DNA from: Alphaproteobacteria bacterium
GTDB taxonomy: Bacteria > Pseudomonadota > Alphaproteobacteria > Rhizobiales > Beijerinckiaceae
Direction: 5' to 3'
Length of the DNA stretch: 40,943 nucleotides
Assembly (NCBI GenBank): GCA_016869595.1
Contig: VGDT01000027.1
Span: 1-40,943 of the forward strand
Shown here: in pieces, positions 16,481-24,738 of the stretch
Numbering within the stretch: the stretch's first letter is position 1
Layout of the letters: every line of letters starts with the position of its first letter
The notes under the pieces: model-generated
What the model was told of the DNA's origin: nothing
The model's input: only the letters and a program-made list of their open reading frames with translations
The model's database searches: none
Program-made: the position numbers and the translations under genes

Positions 16481-17182
16481 TCAGGCGGTGATGCGCTCGT
16501 CGGCTTCGCTTGGCTCGCGCAGCACATAGCCGCGGCCCCAGACGGTCTCGATATAGTTGCGGCCTTCGCTGGCGTTGGCGAGTTTCTTGCGCAATTTGCA
16601 AATGAACACGTCGATGATCTTCAGTTCAGGCTCATCCATGCCGCCATAGAGATGGTTAAGGAACATCTCCTTCGTCAGCGTCGTGCCCTTGCGCAGCGAA
16701 AGCAGCTCCAGCATCTGATATTCCTTGCCGGTCAGATGCACGCGGGCGCCGCCGACTTCCACCGTCTTCTGGTCAAGATTGACGGTGAGGTCGCCGGTGA
16801 TGATGACGGATTGGGCGTGGCCCTTCGAGCGGCGAACGATCGCGTGAATGCGCGCGACGAGTTCGTCTTTATGGAACGGCTTTGTCAGGTAATCATCGGC
16901 GCCGAAGCCGAGCCCCTTGACCTTGTCTTCGATGCCCGCGAGGCCCGAGAGGATGAGGATCGGGGTCTTCACCTTTGCGACGCGCAGCGTGCGCAGAACC
17001 TCATAGCCGGACATGTCGGGCAGATTGAGGTCGAGGAGAATAATGTCGTAGTCGTAGAGCTTGCCGAGATCGATGCCTTCTTCGCCGAGATCCGTCGTAT
17101 AGACGTTGAAGTTCTCGGATTTGAGCATGAGCTCGATGCTTTGAGCCGTCGCGCTGTCGTCCTCGATCAATAAAACGCGCAT
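16481..17182 (-). CDS. ctrA: Cell-cycle master response regulator CtrA
   Basis: OmpR/PhoB-class transcription factor controlling division, flagella and replication in alphaproteobacteria. 233 aa: receiver domain 1-120 with acidic pocket (IEDD), phospho-acceptor D51 ([14 protein letters not shown], the same residue number as in Caulobacter), T/S switch (ILSG) and K ([10 protein letters not shown]). The winged-helix DNA-binding domain (about 125-225) reads [53 protein letters not shown] and [10 protein letters not shown]. Convergent with the toxin-antitoxin pair. Confidence 0.98.
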   Translation of the reverse strand: MRVLLIEDDSATAQSIELMLKSENFNVYTTDLGEEGIDLGKLYDYDIILLDLNLPDMSGYEVLRTLRVAKVKTPILILSGLAGIEDKVKGLGFGADDYLTKPFHKDELVARIHAIVRRSKGHAQSVIITGDLTVNLDQKTVEVGGARVHLTGKEYQMLELLSLRKGTTLTKEMFLNHLYGGMDEPELKIIDVFICKLRKKLANASEGRNYIETVWGRGYVLREPSEADERITA

Positions 17183-17657
17183 GTTGGTTCCCCACCGAGC
17201 TCCATCGTCCGCGACCGGCCCGCGCGAAGGACGCGCGCCGACAGGCCGGCGAGTCCTCGCCCCAGCGACCTGACCGACCTTCCAGGGAAGGTAAGCGGGA
17301 TTGGTTAATAAACCTTCACTTACGCCTCAAACGCGGCCCAAAGTCTTAATCCTGGGCGCCAAAGCAAGGCGGACGCATTACGCAACGTCTGGAAGGTACG
17401 GACGGCGACGCGAATCACGTCGTTACCAATCTATACGCCGTCGAGAGTCCAGTGGGCAAAGATAAAATTGGCCGCGAAAAGAAATGGCCGCGCGCGTCTC
17501 TCAGTCGTAATCCTCGCCCAATATGCGTCGCGATCCGGCCCATTGCGCGGCGCGAATGAGGCGTCGTTATCAGCATCCGTCCGATATGCGCTTGAGAGGG
17601 AAGGGGCCGTTCAACGCCGCGCCCGATTGCGGCGACCCAAAACGGCCGGCTGCAACA
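17183..17657 (-). promoter_or_regulatory. ctrA upstream region with GANTC and a CtrA half-site
   Basis: No gene is credible here. On the ctrA-coding strand a TTAACC half-site lies in the near-palindrome GGTTAATAAACC (17303-17314), about 125 bases before the ctrA start. GANTC sites sit at 17412-17416 and 17445-17449. Methylation-sensitive promoters and CtrA autoregulation at its own gene are known in Caulobacter; here the arrangement is only suggestive. Confidence 0.4.
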
Positions 17658-17687
17658 TTGACTTGAACGCGCCCTTTCTCCTATATG
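17658..17687 (+). promoter_or_regulatory. Sigma70-type promoter of the rpmH operon
   Basis: TTGACT (17658-17663), an 18-base spacer, and TATATG (17682-17687). This would give an rpmH leader of about 160 bases. The match is good and the position sensible for a strongly expressed ribosomal gene. Confidence 0.55.
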
Positions 17688-17820
17688 CCTGCGATCGGCG
17701 CCGCTCCAAAAGGGGCGGCGAATGTTTTGGGACGACTCCGCGTCGTCGCTGGCGCCGAACCATTTTTTAGCCGTCTGCGGCGAGGCCGCCTGCGGCGACA
17801 GGCAAGACGAGAGCGGAAGC

Positions 17821-17835
17821 GGGCCAAAAAGGCCC
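17821..17835 (+). promoter_or_regulatory. Leader hairpin before rpmH
   Basis: GGGCC-AAAAA-GGCCC followed by TTT, 21 bases upstream of the rpmH GTG and just before its ribosome site. It could be an attenuator or a translation control structure; a short stem, so weak evidence. Confidence 0.3.
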
Positions 17836-17856
17836 TTTCGCCAGCGGAGAAGAACG

Positions 17857-17991
17857 GTGAAACGGACATTTCAGCCCAGCAAGATTGTGCGCAAGCGGCG
17901 TCATGGCTTTCGCGCCCGCATGGCCACGGTCGGCGGCCGCAACGTTATCGCCGCCCGGCGCGCACGCGGACGCAAGCGTCTCTCGGCCTAA
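17857..17991 (+). CDS. rpmH: 50S ribosomal protein L34
   Basis: 44 aa from a GTG start with GGAG eight bases upstream: [20 protein letters not shown], then [20 protein letters not shown] and RLSA. Complete match to the L34 pattern ([23 protein letters not shown]-like end). First gene of the conserved rpmH-rnpA-yidC-engB group. Confidence 0.98.
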   Translation: MKRTFQPSKIVRKRRHGFRARMATVGGRNVIAARRARGRKRLSA

Positions 17992-18025
17992 TCCGGCTTC
18001 TTAAGCGGACGAGGCGGATGGCTGC

Positions 18026-18451
18026 ATGAAGGCGCAAGTCCCCGCCGCAGATGAGAACTCCCAGCGCCCGGAGATCCTCCGCCGTCGTGGAGATTTCGTG
18101 CGGGCGTCGCGCGGCGCGCGCGTCGCTTTGCCGGCATTTACGGTTCAGATGGCGCTGCGGGAGCAAACGGACCCCCACGCGCGGCCCCGTTTCGGCCTCA
18201 CCGTCACACGGAAGGTCGCAGGGGCGGTGGAGCGCAACCGCATTCGCCGCAGGCTGCGCGAGGCCCTTCGGCTCGGCGGCGCCCTTGGCGCGAAGCCCGG
18301 TCGCGACTACGTCTTCGTCGCGCGGCGCGCGGCCCTCTCTGCGCCATTTCCCGAACTGCTCGCGCAGATGACCGAAGGACTCGCCCGATTGAACGATCGG
18401 GGCGCGGCAAGTTCAAGACGCAAACAGGAAGACGGGCTCACGCGGCCATGA
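18026..18451 (+). CDS. rnpA: Ribonuclease P protein component
   Basis: 141 aa. Protein cofactor of RNase P, which trims 5' leaders of pre-tRNA. Family features: [20 protein letters not shown] at the N-terminus, [20 protein letters not shown] (about 54-73) and the RNR box [13 protein letters not shown], then [20 protein letters not shown]. The start at 18026 follows rpmH by 34 bases. Its stop overlaps the yidC start by four bases (ATGA), indicating coupled translation. Confidence 0.95.
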   Translation: MKAQVPAADENSQRPEILRRRGDFVRASRGARVALPAFTVQMALREQTDPHARPRFGLTVTRKVAGAVERNRIRRRLREALRLGGALGAKPGRDYVFVARRAALSAPFPELLAQMTEGLARLNDRGAASSRRKQEDGLTRP

Positions 18452-20229
18452 ACGAGAACACCAAAAATATGATCCTCGCCGCCGCAGTGTCGCTGATCTT
18501 CATCGGCCTGTGGGATTATTTCTACGCCTTCCCCGAGATGGACAAGCAGCGCCGGGCGCAATCGGAGCAGACGCGTCTCGCCAAGGTTCCGAAACTCGGC
18601 GCGCCCGAACAGAGGGCAGCGGCCGCGCCTCCCGCCAAGGTCGCGCCAAAGACCCGCGCCGAGGCGCTGGCGCTCAGCCCCCGGATCGCCATCGACACAA
18701 GGTCAATCTTCGGCTCGATCGCATTGAAAGGCGCGCGGATCGACGACGTCTCCTTGAAAAACTATCATGAGACGGTCGACCCTTCGAGCCCGATCATCAC
18801 GCTGCTTTCGCCCGAAGACGGTCCGAGCCCCTATTACGCGGAGCTCGGCTATCTGACCGGCGAGACAGAGAATGCGCCCCTTCTGCCGACAACCGAGACG
18901 CTGTGGACGGCGGACGCCGACAAGCTCACGACGGCCACGCCGGTTACGCTTACTTGGGACAACGGCCAGGGCCTCGTCTTCAAGCGCGTCATCGCCGTCG
19001 ACGACGAATATCTCTTCACCGTCAAGGACAGCGTCGAAAACAAGGCGGGCAAGCCGGTTACGCTTTACAACTACGCCCGCGTGAGCCGCGTCGGCCATCC
19101 GCCGTCCGCGGGCTACGCCGCGCTGCATGAAGGCTTCGTCGGCGTCGTCGGCGACGCCGGGCAGGAGGTCACCTACGACAAGATCGAGAAGGAGGACAAT
19201 GCCGTCAAAACCTTCAAGGGCGTCGGCGGCTGGGTCGGACTGACCGACAAATACTGGGGCGCCGTGGTGGCTCCCGATCAGAATGCGCCGATAGAGGCGC
19301 GCTACGCCGCAATGGGCGGCGCGCTGAAAACCTATCAGGCGGATACGGTCAGCGACCCGAAGACGATCGCGCCCGAGGCGTCGTCGGAGGCGACGACCTA
19401 TGTCTTCGCCGGCGCCAAGGTCGTCGACGTGCTCGACGCCTATAAGGCGAATCCGGGTCTGAAACGGTTCGATCTGCTGATCGACTGGGGCTGGTTCTAC
19501 TTCATCACCCGCCCGATGTTCCGGCTGATCGACTTCCTCTACAAGCTCCTGGGCAACTTCGGCCTCGCCATTCTGGCGGTGACCGTGATCGTCAAGCTCG
19601 CCTTCCTGCCGCTCGCCAACAAGAGCTATCAGTCGATCGCGAAAATGAAGGCGATCCAGCCGAAGATCAAAGAGCTGAAGGAAAAATACGGCGACGACAA
19701 GCACAAGTTCAACATGGAGCAGATGGAGCTCTTCAAGCGGGAGAAGGTCAATCCCGCGAGCGGCTGTCTGCCGGTGATCGTGCAGATTCCGGTGTTCTTC
19801 TCGCTCTATAAGGTGCTGGTCGTGACGATCGAAATGCGTCACGCGCCCTTCTTCGGCTGGATCAGGGATCTGTCGGCGCCTGATCCGACCAATGTCTTCA
19901 ATCTGTTTGGCCTGCTGCCCTTTGATCCCACGCATATCGCAATGTTCGGCCCTTACCTCGCGCTCGGCCTCTGGCCGCTGCTCATGGGCGTCTCGATGTG
20001 GCTGCAGATGAAGATGAATCCGGAGCCCGCAGACGAGATTCAGAAGACGATGTTCGCCTGGATGCCGGTGATCTTCACATTCACCATGGGCGGCTTCGCC
20101 TCCGGCCTGCTCATCTATTGGACTTGGAACAATCTCCTGTCCATCGTTCAGCAGGGCGTGATCATGAAGCGCGCCGGCGTGAAGTTCGAATTCTGGGACA
20201 ATCTGCGCAAGACGTTTCAGCGCGCGTAG
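18448..20229 (+). CDS. yidC: Membrane protein insertase YidC
   Basis: 593 aa. Inserts and folds inner-membrane proteins with or without SecYEG. N-terminal transmembrane helix at about 5-27 ([20 protein letters not shown]), an Ala/Pro-rich linker, the large periplasmic beta domain (about 70-340), and the conserved Oxa1-type core from about 350: [80 protein letters not shown] and the last helices [20 protein letters not shown] and [20 protein letters not shown]. Ends with a short basic tail. Full gram-negative type. Confidence 0.97.
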   Translation: MNENTKNMILAAAVSLIFIGLWDYFYAFPEMDKQRRAQSEQTRLAKVPKLGAPEQRAAAAPPAKVAPKTRAEALALSPRIAIDTRSIFGSIALKGARIDDVSLKNYHETVDPSSPIITLLSPEDGPSPYYAELGYLTGETENAPLLPTTETLWTADADKLTTATPVTLTWDNGQGLVFKRVIAVDDEYLFTVKDSVENKAGKPVTLYNYARVSRVGHPPSAGYAALHEGFVGVVGDAGQEVTYDKIEKEDNAVKTFKGVGGWVGLTDKYWGAVVAPDQNAPIEARYAAMGGALKTYQADTVSDPKTIAPEASSEATTYVFAGAKVVDVLDAYKANPGLKRFDLLIDWGWFYFITRPMFRLIDFLYKLLGNFGLAILAVTVIVKLAFLPLANKSYQSIAKMKAIQPKIKELKEKYGDDKHKFNMEQMELFKREKVNPASGCLPVIVQIPVFFSLYKVLVVTIEMRHAPFFGWIRDLSAPDPTNVFNLFGLLPFDPTHIAMFGPYLALGLWPLLMGVSMWLQMKMNPEPADEIQKTMFAWMPVIFTFTMGGFASGLLIYWTWNNLLSIVQQGVIMKRAGVKFEFWDNLRKTFQRA

Positions 20230-20267
20230 GGACGGCAGTCGGGTTTAGGCAGTCGGCAGTAGACAAT

Positions 20268-20300
<33 letters not shown>

Positions 20301-20303
20301 CTC

Positions 20304-20966
20304 ATGCAGGAAGCAGCAGAGACAGATTTTGCGGAGCAGGGCCGCCTTCTTTTCGCCGGTCCTTGTGACTTCATCTTTGCGAGCGCCAAGGCGAGCGATC
20401 TGCCGCCGCTCGGTCCGCCCGAGGTCGCCTTCGCCGGCCGCTCCAACGTCGGCAAATCTTCGCTCCTCAACGCCTTGACGAACCGCAAGACGCTTGCGCG
20501 CGTCTCGAACACGCCGGGGCGGACGCAGCAACTCAATTTCTTCGCGCTTGGCGGCGCGCCAGGCGCTGAGCGCCTGCGCCTCGTCGACATGCCCGGCTAT
20601 GGCTACGCGGCCGTCGGCAAGGAAAAGGTCGCGAGCTGGTCGCAATTGATGCGCGATTATCTGAGGGGCAGGGCGAGCCTCGCCCGCGTTTTCGTGCTTA
20701 TCGATGGACGCCGCGGCGTGAAGCCTTCCGACGAAGAAATGTTCGATCTCCTCGATCAGTCGGCCGTCTCCTATCAGGTCATTTTGACCAAGCGCGACGA
20801 GTTGAAGGCGGCGGAGCGCAACGAGGTCCTCGCCCGGATGACGAAGGCGCTCGAGAAGCGGCCTGCGGCGTTTCCGGAGATTATTTTCACCTCGGCGCAC
20901 AGCGGCGAGGGAATCGCCGAGCTGCGCGGATCGATCGCAAAGCTGATCGCTGAACGAAACGCTTGA
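20304..20966 (+). CDS. engB: Ribosome biogenesis GTPase EngB/YihA
   Basis: 220 aa. Essential GTPase acting in large-subunit assembly. Motifs: G1 GRSNVGKSS (45-53), G2 region SNTPGRTQQLNFF, G3 LVDMPGYGYA, G4 ILTKRDEL and G5-like FTSAHSGEGIAEL. The Met at 20304 is the only start giving the usual N-terminal length (QGRLLFAGPCDFIFAS leader). The heptamer array ends three bases upstream, so the initiation context is unusual. 74 bases after yidC. Confidence 0.95.
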   Translation: MQEAAETDFAEQGRLLFAGPCDFIFASAKASDLPPLGPPEVAFAGRSNVGKSSLLNALTNRKTLARVSNTPGRTQQLNFFALGGAPGAERLRLVDMPGYGYAAVGKEKVASWSQLMRDYLRGRASLARVFVLIDGRRGVKPSDEEMFDLLDQSAVSYQVILTKRDELKAAERNEVLARMTKALEKRPAAFPEIIFTSAHSGEGIAELRGSIAKLIAERNA

Positions 20967-21002
20967 AAGCGACGGCCGCGGCGGGCTAGTTGGGTTGTGT
21001 TA

Positions 21003-21142
21003 ACCCTCTCCCACAGGGAGAGGGTGGCCGTGAAGCGGCCGGGTGAGGGGCGCCTCGCCTTGGCCGGCGCGGCGTCATGCGTGACGAGATTTGATCCCCT
21101 CACCCCGGTCCTCCGGACCGACCCTCTCCCTTTGGGAGAGGG
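21003..21142. repeat. Inverted pair of family A repeats between engB and argB
   Basis: Left unit 21003-21050 (CCCTCTCCCACAGGGAGAGGG, then a GGCCG..CGGCC hairpin and GGTGAGGGG). The right unit 21096-21142 is the same design on the other strand (CCCCTCACC, GGTCCTCCGGACC, CCCTCTCCCTTTGGGAGAGG). Together they form a BIME-like composite that could fold as one large structure and end engB transcription. Confidence 0.75.
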
Positions 21143-21162
21143 TAGCGCCCCGCGAGAACTCC

Positions 21163-22029
21163 ATGAAAGACGCCGTCGACACCGCGCTCCAGCAAGCCCG
21201 CATTCTCATGCAGGCGCTGCCGCATATGCTGCGCTACGACGACACGATCGTCGTGGTGAAATACGGCGGCCACGCCATGGGCGACGACCAGGTCGCGAGA
21301 GATTTCTCCCGCGACATGGTGCTGCTCGAACAATCCGGGGTTAATCCTGTCGTCGTGCACGGCGGCGGCCCGCAGATCGGCGCGATGCTGAAGCGGCTCG
21401 GCGTCGAATCTCGCTTCTCCGATGGCCTGCGCATCACTGATGAAGAGACGATGGACGTCGTCGAAATGGTGCTCGCGGGCGCCATCAACAAGCAGATCGT
21501 CGGCTACATCAATTCGGAGGGCGGCCGCGCCATCGGCCTGACCGGCAAAGATGGTCGCATGGTCACCGCTAAAAAGCTCGAGCGTCCCGACGGCGTCGAT
21601 CTCGGCTTTGTCGGCGAGCCCGACAAGGTCGACACCACCGTGCTCGATCAAGTGTTGGGCCGCGAGCTCATTCCGGTGCTGGCGCCCGTGGCGCAAGGTC
21701 CGGACGGCCAGAGCTATAATGTCAACGCTGACACATTCGCGGGCGCCATCGCTGGCGCGCTTCACGCCAAGCGCCTCATCTTTCTCACCGACGTGCCCGG
21801 CGTGCTGGACAAGGATAAGAACATCATCGAGGAGCTGAAGGTCGCCGATATCCCCGGGCTTATCGCCGAGGGCGTGATCACCGGCGGCATGATCCCCAAG
21901 GTCGAGACCTGTATGTACGCGATCGAGCGCGGCGTCGAGGGCGTCGTCATTCTCGATGGGAAACTGCCTCATGCCGTGCTGATCGAATTGCTCACCGACC
22001 ACGGCGCAGGAACGCTTATCACAAGGTGA
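21163..22029 (+). CDS. argB: Acetylglutamate kinase
   Basis: 288 aa from the ATG at 21163; the open frame extends upstream into the repeat. Second step of arginine synthesis, phosphorylating N-acetylglutamate. Amino-acid-kinase signatures: [11 protein letters not shown] (about 30-40), [95 protein letters not shown] and [18 protein letters not shown]. The N-terminal helix ([20 protein letters not shown]) is typical of arginine-regulated hexameric forms. Confidence 0.97.
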   Translation: MKDAVDTALQQARILMQALPHMLRYDDTIVVVKYGGHAMGDDQVARDFSRDMVLLEQSGVNPVVVHGGGPQIGAMLKRLGVESRFSDGLRITDEETMDVVEMVLAGAINKQIVGYINSEGGRAIGLTGKDGRMVTAKKLERPDGVDLGFVGEPDKVDTTVLDQVLGRELIPVLAPVAQGPDGQSYNVNADTFAGAIAGALHAKRLIFLTDVPGVLDKDKNIIEELKVADIPGLIAEGVITGGMIPKVETCMYAIERGVEGVVILDGKLPHAVLIELLTDHGAGTLITR

Positions 22030-22037
22030 CCGAACGG

Positions 22038-22196
22038 GCCCTCATCCGTCGCCACTTTGTGGCGACGCCTTCTCCCGCTTGCGGGAGAAGGGAGAACGGC
22101 GAGGCGTCGCAATTAGGTTGCTGTATCGAACGGCGCGCGCCTTCTCCCGCTTGCGGGAGAAGGTGGCCCTCGCGTAGCGAGGGTCGGATGAGGGCG
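22038..22196. repeat. Two family A repeats in opposite orientation
   Basis: The inverted unit at 22038-22092 reads GCCCTCATCCGTCGCCAC then TTCTCCCGCTTGCGGGAGAA. The direct unit at 22139-22196 reads CTTCTCCCGCTTGCGGGAGA through CCCTCGCGTAGCGAGGG to GATGAGGGCG. The direct unit is almost identical to 8522-8580. Confidence 0.8.
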
Positions 22197-22245
22197 CTTC
22201 GGTGAACCCCTTCATTCGCATTGGCGCGGATGCTTGCCACCTGCG

Positions 22246-22384
22246 CGTCATGGCCGGCCTTGTGCCGGCCATCCACGCCGAGAAGCGGCGCAAACATTAT
22301 CGAGACGCTGCGCGATTCGGCTCGACGCTCCTTTCCGCTCGCAATGGCGCGGCGTGGATGGCCGCGACAAGCGCGGCCATGATG
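22246..22384. repeat. Family B palindromic repeat (copy 1)
   Basis: Left arm CGTCATGGCCGGCCTTGTGC then CGGCCATCCACGCC; right arm GGCGTGGATGGCCGCGAC then AAGCGCGGCCATGATG. The arms are mutually inverted and each contains its own hairpin. Further copies are at 23976-24068, 26169-26276, 29437-29544 and 29658-29764. With the family A pair it fills the 366-base argB-sirtuin gap; no gene is seen in it. Confidence 0.8.
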
Positions 22385-22395
22385 GGGAACGGCCA

Positions 22396-23091
22396 ATGAA
22401 CGTCTTCGTCCTCACTGGCGCTGGCATTTCGGCCGAAAGCGGCCTTGGCGTTTTTCGCGGACCGGGCGCCGCGCTGTGGAAGCGCTACGATCCAATGCAG
22501 CTCGCGACGCCCGAAGCTTTCGCACGCGATCCGGCGCTGGTGCACGACTTTTACAATGCGCGGCGGAACAATCTCATCGCCGCCTCGCCAAACGCCGCCC
22601 ATGTCGCGCTGGCGCGGCTCGAAGCCGGCCTCGCCCAGCGTGGCGATGATTTAACTCTCGTGACGCAGAATATCGATGATCTGCATGAGCGCGCCGGCTC
22701 GACCGGCGTCATCCACATGCATGGCGAATTGCTGAAAGCCCGTTGCGCCTCATGCGGCGCGGTGCATGATTGTAGGGACGACCTCTCGACGAGCTCGCCG
22801 TGCGACTGCGCCGGCGCGCTGCGGCCGCATGTGGTCTGGTTCGGCGAGGCGCCGCTCTATATGGACGAGATTTATGCGGCGCTGGAGGCGGCTGATCTCT
22901 TCGTCGCCATTGGCACGTCGGGGGCAGTCTATCCGGCGGCGGGCTTCGTGCGCGAAGCGCGCGCCAAAGGTGTGCGCTGCTGCGAACTCAATCTCGAGCC
23001 TTCGGAAAATGCGGCCGAATTCGACGACAGACGCTACGGTCCCGCAAGCGAGATCGTGCCGTCATGGGTGGAGGAGATGTTGGGCTCGTGA
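22396..23091 (+). CDS. cobB: NAD-dependent protein deacylase (sirtuin, class III)
   Basis: 231 aa. Removes acyl groups, probably succinyl or malonyl more than acetyl, from lysines using NAD. Rossmann start VLTGAGISAESGLGVFRG; class-III specificity pair Y53 and R56 in DFYNARRNNL; QNIDDLH; catalytic H109 in HMHGEL; zinc Cys C117, C120 (CASC), C136 and C138; RPHVVWFGEAPL; GTSGAVYPAAGF. The ATG at 22396 follows a GGGAAC site; earlier in-frame codons lie in the repeat. Confidence 0.94.
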   Translation: MNVFVLTGAGISAESGLGVFRGPGAALWKRYDPMQLATPEAFARDPALVHDFYNARRNNLIAASPNAAHVALARLEAGLAQRGDDLTLVTQNIDDLHERAGSTGVIHMHGELLKARCASCGAVHDCRDDLSTSSPCDCAGALRPHVVWFGEAPLYMDEIYAALEAADLFVAIGTSGAVYPAAGFVREARAKGVRCCELNLEPSENAAEFDDRRYGPASEIVPSWVEEMLGS

Positions 23092-23102
23092 ATAGCCCCA
23101 AG

Positions 23103-23198
23103 CATCATTCCCGACGCGCGACGCGCGATCGGGAATCCAGAGAGCAACCACGACGATCACTGGCGCTGCTCTGGATTCCAGCGTTCGCGGGAATGATA
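23103..23198. repeat. Family C palindromic repeat
   Basis: ATCATTCCCGA..TCGGGAATCCAGAG on the left is mirrored by CTCTGGATTCCAGCG..GGGAATGAT on the right, about 95 bases in total. It is unrelated in sequence to families A and B and seen once here. It fills the sirtuin-nucleotidase gap. Confidence 0.65.
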
Positions 23199-23214
23199 TG
23201 CGGCGATTGATGCG

Positions 23215-23928
23215 ATGACGAAACTATCGCCAGATAAATCGCGCTTTGCCGAAATCGACACCTGGGTGTTCGATCTCGACAATACGCTTTATCCGCAGAC
23301 CGCCGATCTCTGGCCGAAGATCGACGCCCGCATCACGCTCTTCATGATGCGGCTCTTCGGCCTCGACGCCATTTCGCTGCGCGCGCTGCAAAAGCATTAC
23401 TACCGCCAATACGGCACGACGCTGCGCGGGCTAATGACCGAACATGGCGTCGACGCCGAGGCGTATCTTGCCTATGTGCACGACATCGACCGCTCGTCGC
23501 TTGCGCATAATCATTCGCTCGCGGAAGCCATCGCCGCGCTGCCCGGACGCAAGCTCATTCTCACCAATGGCTCGCGCCATCATGCGATCGAAACGGCGAA
23601 GCAGCTCGGCATCGATCATGTCTTCGAAGACATTTTCGACATCATCGCCGCGGATTTCATCGCCAAGCCCGATGAAGGCGCCTATATGCGCTTCTTCGAC
23701 AAGCTGAAGATCAAGCCCAAGCGCGCCGCGATTTTCGAAGACATCGATCGCAATCTTGTCGTGCCGCATGCGCGCGGCATGACGACGGTGCTGGTGCTGC
23801 CGCCCCATGACGAAGGCCCCGAACGCGAAGCCTGGGAAATCGCCACCGGCGACGAGCCGCATGTGGATTTCGTGACCGATGATCTCGTGGGGTTTTTGGA
23901 GGGGTTGGCGGCGACGCCAAGTTCATGA
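23215..23928 (+). CDS. HAD-family pyrimidine 5'-nucleotidase
   Basis: 237 aa. HAD hydrolase of the SDT1/PHM8-like group that dephosphorylates pyrimidine nucleotides or similar small phosphates. Motif I FDLDNTLYP (D20, D22); the helical cap carries ITLFMMRLFGLD and QYGTTLRGLMTEHGVD; motif II LTNGSRHHAIETAKQLGI; motif III Lys in FIAKPDEGAY; motif IV AIFEDIDRNL. The second of two close ATGs (23210 and 23215) is in frame. No operon partner is evident. Confidence 0.9.
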   Translation: MTKLSPDKSRFAEIDTWVFDLDNTLYPQTADLWPKIDARITLFMMRLFGLDAISLRALQKHYYRQYGTTLRGLMTEHGVDAEAYLAYVHDIDRSSLAHNHSLAEAIAALPGRKLILTNGSRHHAIETAKQLGIDHVFEDIFDIIAADFIAKPDEGAYMRFFDKLKIKPKRAAIFEDIDRNLVVPHARGMTTVLVLPPHDEGPEREAWEIATGDEPHVDFVTDDLVGFLEGLAATPSS

Positions 23929-23975
23929 GCCCCAAAGTGTCTTATGCGATCAAGGAAGGTCATCACGGTCGTCGC

Positions 23976-24068
23976 CGTCATGGCCGGCCTTGTGCCGGCC
24001 ATCCACGATAGGACATTGCGCCATCGTTTTGCGGCGTCACCGCGTGGATGTCCGCGACAAGCGTGGGT
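23976..24068. repeat. Family B palindromic repeat (copy 2), entering the tetR 3' end
   Basis: Left arm CGTCATGGCCGGCCTTGTGC then CGGCCATCCACG; right arm CGTGGATGTCCGCGACAAGC. The right arm (from about 24041) overlaps the last codons and stop of the TetR gene on the other strand. Confidence 0.75.
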
Positions 24069-24645
24069 AGACTGAGATCAAATTACCGGCGCTTCGCCGA
24101 CCTTGCGCTAGAATCTTTTTGGATAGCGCCTGATCTCCCGACGCTCTTGCCGTGACAACCGCGCCGACCATCAGAGAGAGCAACTCGATCGCCTTCGCCG
24201 TCCGCTCCGCCTCGGCGCAGCGAAGGCCTGCGGCTATCCATGCGAGAAGGCGATCGACGCCGACTTCGAATTCAGCGCGGACCGACGCGCTCTCGCGCCC
24301 TGCGTCGGCGCCGAAAGCCGGAATAGGACAACCACGCGAAGGCTGATCGACATGCCGTTGTGAGAGATAGCCCGAAATATAGTCTTCAAGCGCGGCCGCG
24401 GCGCCTTTGCGGGCCGCCGCTTTCTCGAGCCCGTCGAGTATCTCCGCGAATGCAGCGCTTGTCGCTTCGGCTATGAGAGCCTCCTTAGAAGCGAAATGCC
24501 GATAAAACCCCCCGTGCGTCAGGCCCGCCGCCTGCATCACGTCAGCGACGCCGACTCCCAAAACTCCTCGTTCGCGGAGCATCGCGGAAGCGATCGCGAT
24601 GATCTCTTTGTGATGGCGCTCCATCGTCTGTTTTGAGACGCGCAT
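24037..24645 (-). CDS. TetR-family transcriptional regulator
   Basis: 202 aa from the ATG at 24643-24645, which has TAGGAA five bases upstream; the longer frame from 24711 would run through the promoter. N-terminal TetR helix-turn-helix: HHKEIIAIASAMLRERGVLG, VGVADVMQAAGLTHGGFYRH and FASKEALIAEA, a form close to the NemR/AcrR-like GGFYRHF group. The C-terminal ligand domain carries Cys in RGCPIPAFGADAGRE, a position seen in electrophile-sensing relatives. The last ten residues (YPRLSRTSTR) and stop are encoded by a palindromic repeat. Divergent from the Fe-S/SCP2 gene, which it probably represses. Confidence 0.9.
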   Translation of the reverse strand: MRVSKQTMERHHKEIIAIASAMLRERGVLGVGVADVMQAAGLTHGGFYRHFASKEALIAEATSAAFAEILDGLEKAAARKGAAAALEDYISGYLSQRHVDQPSRGCPIPAFGADAGRESASVRAEFEVGVDRLLAWIAAGLRCAEAERTAKAIELLSLMVGAVVTARASGDQALSKKILAQGRRSAGNLISVYPRLSRTSTR

Positions 24646-24666
24646 GCGGTTCCTACCGGAACGGGC

Positions 24667-24722
24667 TTGACAGATAAGATGATACATATAATCTTTATCT
24701 TTAGATGGCAATCATCATCTAA
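24667..24722 (+). promoter_or_regulatory. Divergent promoter and TetR operator candidate
   Basis: TTGACA (24667-24672), 16 bases, TAATCT (24689-24694) reading towards the Fe-S/SCP2 gene. Just downstream, TTAGATG (24701-24707) and CATCTAA (24716-24722) form a perfect 7-bp inverted repeat with an 8-base spacer, well placed for a TetR dimer to block transcription. The patch is distinctly AT-rich. Confidence 0.6.
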
Positions 24723-24738
24723 TAATCGGGAGGTTCTG

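Noticed and set aside
17468-18029. Several overlapping small frames before and around rpmH
   Set aside because: No ribosome sites or recognisable motifs; they lie in a promoter/leader region and antisense to L34.
18703-19935. 410-codon minus-strand frame over yidC
   Set aside because: Antisense shadow; yidC is unmistakable on the other strand.
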